Assembly: GCF_000512355.1 (NCBI RefSeq)
Contig: NZ_CP004006.1
Span: 1,789,001 to 1,853,000 of the forward strand
Direction: 5' to 3'
DNA from: Legionella oakridgensis ATCC 33761 = DSM 21215
GTDB lineage: Bacteria; Pseudomonadota; Gammaproteobacteria; Legionellales; Legionellaceae
Length of the DNA: 64,000 nucleotides
In this document: piece by piece, positions 61,991 through 64,000 of the stretch
How the letters are laid out: each line of letters starts with the position of its first letter
Position numbering within the stretch: position 1 is the stretch's first letter
The notes under the pieces: model-generated
Seen by the model: the letters and a program-made list of their open reading frames with translations, nothing else
Told to the model about the DNA's origin: nothing
Databases searched by the model: none
Made by a program: the position numbers and the translations under genes

Positions 61991-63163
61991 CTACGACAAT
62001 TTAGATAATGAACATGAAAAACAGGTTCCATGAAAATAACGCAATCCCGGGACCATCACATGAACAACAGGAATGTTGATATCTTCTCTTGTATGATCAT
62101 AAACAATAACGTGTTTGAACCCATTATTTTTTAACACATGGACTAATTCACTCAGGCATTGGGAAAATGAATAACCTTGGGGTATTTTTGTTTCAATAAA
62201 TGGTGTTTTTTCTAATCGGGTTTTCGCAAACATACCATCAAAATCTCCCCTAATGCGCTTTATTTTTTGATACACTCGCGGGGTTTGATCATCTCTTGCA
62301 CCAGAGATAATGGTTAAGCGTGCCTGAATCGCTTCTGTAATGGCTCTTGCCAACGCAACGACACTCGAAAAATGCGCACCAGTTCCCATCATCATGCCAA
62401 CGTTCCGCACTTCATCAGGATTGTGCAAGATGGTCAAATACGCTGGAATGTTTAAATGCGTGCTAATATCCCAAACTTCCAAATAAAGATTACTACGGTG
62501 AATATTTGATATTAATGACAGTAAATAAGGAGACGTTATGGTTGATAAATCCACCTGACCGTATTTTGATACCAATAAATTTTCTACCGTAAACTCCCGC
62601 TCCAATACTTCAAATAAACCGTGGCAAATGGCTTCTTCAATGGTGTTACCTGAAGCAAGCCCATTGGTCGTCGGAGGAAAATAACGATAACCAGGACGGA
62701 AAAACGTAGTATTCACATTAAAGGTGGTATATGGAAAATAGATTTCCTGGCCACTGATTAAATCTGTTCCTTTTCCCCAGGGGATTTCAAGAGAATCTAT
62801 GTCAATCCACTCAAAAGGACCATGGTTAATATGAGGATGAAGTTCAAGCATTGGATAATCTTTTTTAAGACGTTGATAAGACCCAAATAACGCAGGTTGG
62901 GCCATATTTTCACAATGCCATCCTTCAATGGATTCCATCATGGCAGAAATTTTAGCTAAATCATTCGTAATGCCTTTGCCTTGTGCTGACGTCAAAAGCT
63001 TCGCTTGAGGTCTAATCGCAACATAAGTTGGAACTCCAATATGATCGAGTCCAGTAATATTAGCAACTCGGGTAATACCAAATCTGTCCCACAATAAAGG
63101 TTCTATTTTGGCTAACGTTTGCTCAGGAGTTACTGCCCGAAATGTCCCACCTAAATCAATCAT
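61991..63163 (-). CDS. YcaO-domain protein, copy 2
   Basis: YcaO enzymes use ATP to activate peptide-bond oxygen for azoline or thioamide formation. The 390-residue product has the ATP-binding motifs SAMMESIEGWH (residues 73-83), ASGNTIEEAICHGLFEVLER (170-189) and SVVALARAITEAIQARL (266-282, with Glu278 and Gln280), then SGARDD. It lies 30 bp after YcaO copy 1 and 21 bp before the restored tfuA start. The C-terminus ends in FSCSLSKLS, without the Pro-rich tail of azoline-forming YcaO proteins. TfuA association favours thioamide chemistry. Confidence 0.92.
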   Translation of the reverse strand: MIDLGGTFRAVTPEQTLAKIEPLLWDRFGITRVANITGLDHIGVPTYVAIRPQAKLLTSAQGKGITNDLAKISAMMESIEGWHCENMAQPALFGSYQRLKKDYPMLELHPHINHGPFEWIDIDSLEIPWGKGTDLISGQEIYFPYTTFNVNTTFFRPGYRYFPPTTNGLASGNTIEEAICHGLFEVLEREFTVENLLVSKYGQVDLSTITSPYLLSLISNIHRSNLYLEVWDISTHLNIPAYLTILHNPDEVRNVGMMMGTGAHFSSVVALARAITEAIQARLTIISGARDDQTPRVYQKIKRIRGDFDGMFAKTRLEKTPFIETKIPQGYSFSQCLSELVHVLKNNGFKHVIVYDHTREDINIPVVHVMVPGLRYFHGTCFSCSLSKLS

Positions 63164-63193
63164 ATTAGCTTATACCCATTATCTTTATTTTAT

Positions 63194-64000
63194 TTAATGC
63201 GGTTTGGGAAAATCATCACAAAAAAATTCCGGAACATAAGCCTGCGTCTTGTGTTTAAACCAATCAAAGTGCATGCCTGGAATGATGACATGAACCACTG
63301 GAATGCCCAATTCACGACGGGTATGCTCAAACACAATAACCTTCCCAAATCCTTGTTGTTTTAAACGTTTAAGCAATTCTTGAATACAATGGGTAAAATC
63401 GATTGGGACGGAAGTTTCCACAAACGACATACATTTGTCTTTTAATGAGTCCAGGTTCGGTAACTCATTGCGATAGAATTTTCTTTTAAATTTATAATTT
63501 GCAGGATAGATGTCGTCTCTTGAGCCTGAAATCATGGTTAACCTTGATTGAATGGCTTCAGTAATAGCGCGTGATAAGGCAACCACACTGGATAAATGAG
63601 CCCCTGCCCCAGTAAAAAAATCAAGACCGCGCGTTCCTCTGAAATCAAATAAGGTAGCACTGTACGTTGGAACCCCATTAGCGGAAGTCATGTCACAAAT
63701 CTTAAATTTCACAGAATCAAGCTCTATTTTTTTTAACAATGCAACCAAATGACTTGCATGGATGGTAGATGGGTCAATGTAGCGCAGCGGAGATAATTCA
63801 GAAAGGGTCCAACTATGTCTTTCAATAACTTCAAACATCCCATGACAGACGGCTTCTTCAAACGTGTTGCCAGAAGCAAGACCATTCGATGTTCCAGGAA
63901 AACACCCTAATCGGTTTGAACTTAAAACCAGTGAATCGAGATCAATCAGTGAGCTTGGAAAATAAATTTCTCGTCCACTATTTAATTCAATTCCAGAAGC
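63194..64000 (-). CDS. YcaO-domain protein, copy 1 (5' end outside window)
   Basis: The frame is open from the window edge to a stop at 63194. It shows SNGLASGNTFEEAVCHGMFE, HLSSVVALSRAITEAIQSRL and ISGSRDD, parallel to copy 2. The two share about half their residues in these regions, so they are paralogs from a tandem duplication or a heteromeric pair. The N-terminal third is cut off by the window. It ends DDFPKPH. Confidence 0.9.
   Translation of the reverse strand, partial: ASGIELNSGREIYFPSSLIDLDSLVLSSNRLGCFPGTSNGLASGNTFEEAVCHGMFEVIERHSWTLSELSPLRYIDPSTIHASHLVALLKKIELDSVKFKICDMTSANGVPTYSATLFDFRGTRGLDFFTGAGAHLSSVVALSRAITEAIQSRLTMISGSRDDIYPANYKFKRKFYRNELPNLDSLKDKCMSFVETSVPIDFTHCIQELLKRLKQQGFGKVIVFEHTRRELGIPVVHVIIPGMHFDWFKHKTQAYVPEFFCDDFPKPH

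Overview
The gene content and order point to a Legionella species (Gammaproteobacteria, AT-rich). Supporting features are the fimV-truA-trpF-trpB block, the rpoS/nlpD/surE neighbourhood beside hmgA, yebC-ruvC-ruvA, a PmrA/PmrB-type two-component pair next to yciB, and accessory genes of the kind that feed Dot/Icm type IV secretion (an ankyrin protein, a long helical-repeat protein, a eukaryote-like protein kinase). I cannot name the species.

Layout. Positions 1-24000 are conserved chromosome: tryptophan and tRNA-modification genes, FimV, FolD, glyoxalase II, MltD, YciB, PmrAB, RuvAC, YebC, HmgA, RpoS, NlpD, YqaA, SurE, malic enzyme, a chagasin-type protease inhibitor, a methyltransferase, a polysaccharide deacetylase and YggX. 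From tRNA-Phe (24041) to about 31700 the DNA is accessory. A 56-bp repeat of the tRNA 3' end brackets a 3.6-kb segment holding two tandem ISL3-type insertion sequences and a mazEF pair. It is followed by an AadA-like nucleotidyltransferase, a hipBA locus with regularly spaced operators and a broken hipA, and a decayed SDR gene. Positions 31700-52000 mix regulators, enzymes, effector candidates, a 50-residue-repeat autotransporter, DinB, an acetamidase-like secreted protein, envelope proteins and several gene fragments (TMEM175, DUF853/YjgR, GGDEF).

Positions 52198-64000 look like a biosynthetic locus for a ribosomally made, modified peptide (RiPP), running off the right edge. It contains two YcaO cyclodehydratase/thioamidase paralogs, TfuA, an unknown helical protein, an HPr-kinase-like protein, a PAPS sulfotransferase and a PqqD-like recognition protein in one tight operon. 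Next to it are a 64-residue precursor with a Gly-Gly cleavage site and a Thr6 core, a C39-peptidase ABC exporter, a second ABC exporter, an FAD oxidoreductase, and a CysO/MoaD-like sulfur carrier whose Gly-Gly tail appears once a one-base frameshift is corrected. Together these suggest a Thr-rich peptide that is modified (possibly thioamidated, phosphorylated or sulfated), cleaved after Gly-Gly and exported. This is the most interesting system in the window.

Caution: about a dozen otherwise well-conserved genes each carry a single one-base shift. Most are one missing base in an A/T homopolymer (gloB, hmgA, surE, tfuA, the sulfur carrier, the kinase and others). This looks like a sequencing or assembly artefact rather than mass gene decay, so I give reconstructed gene boundaries for these genes.
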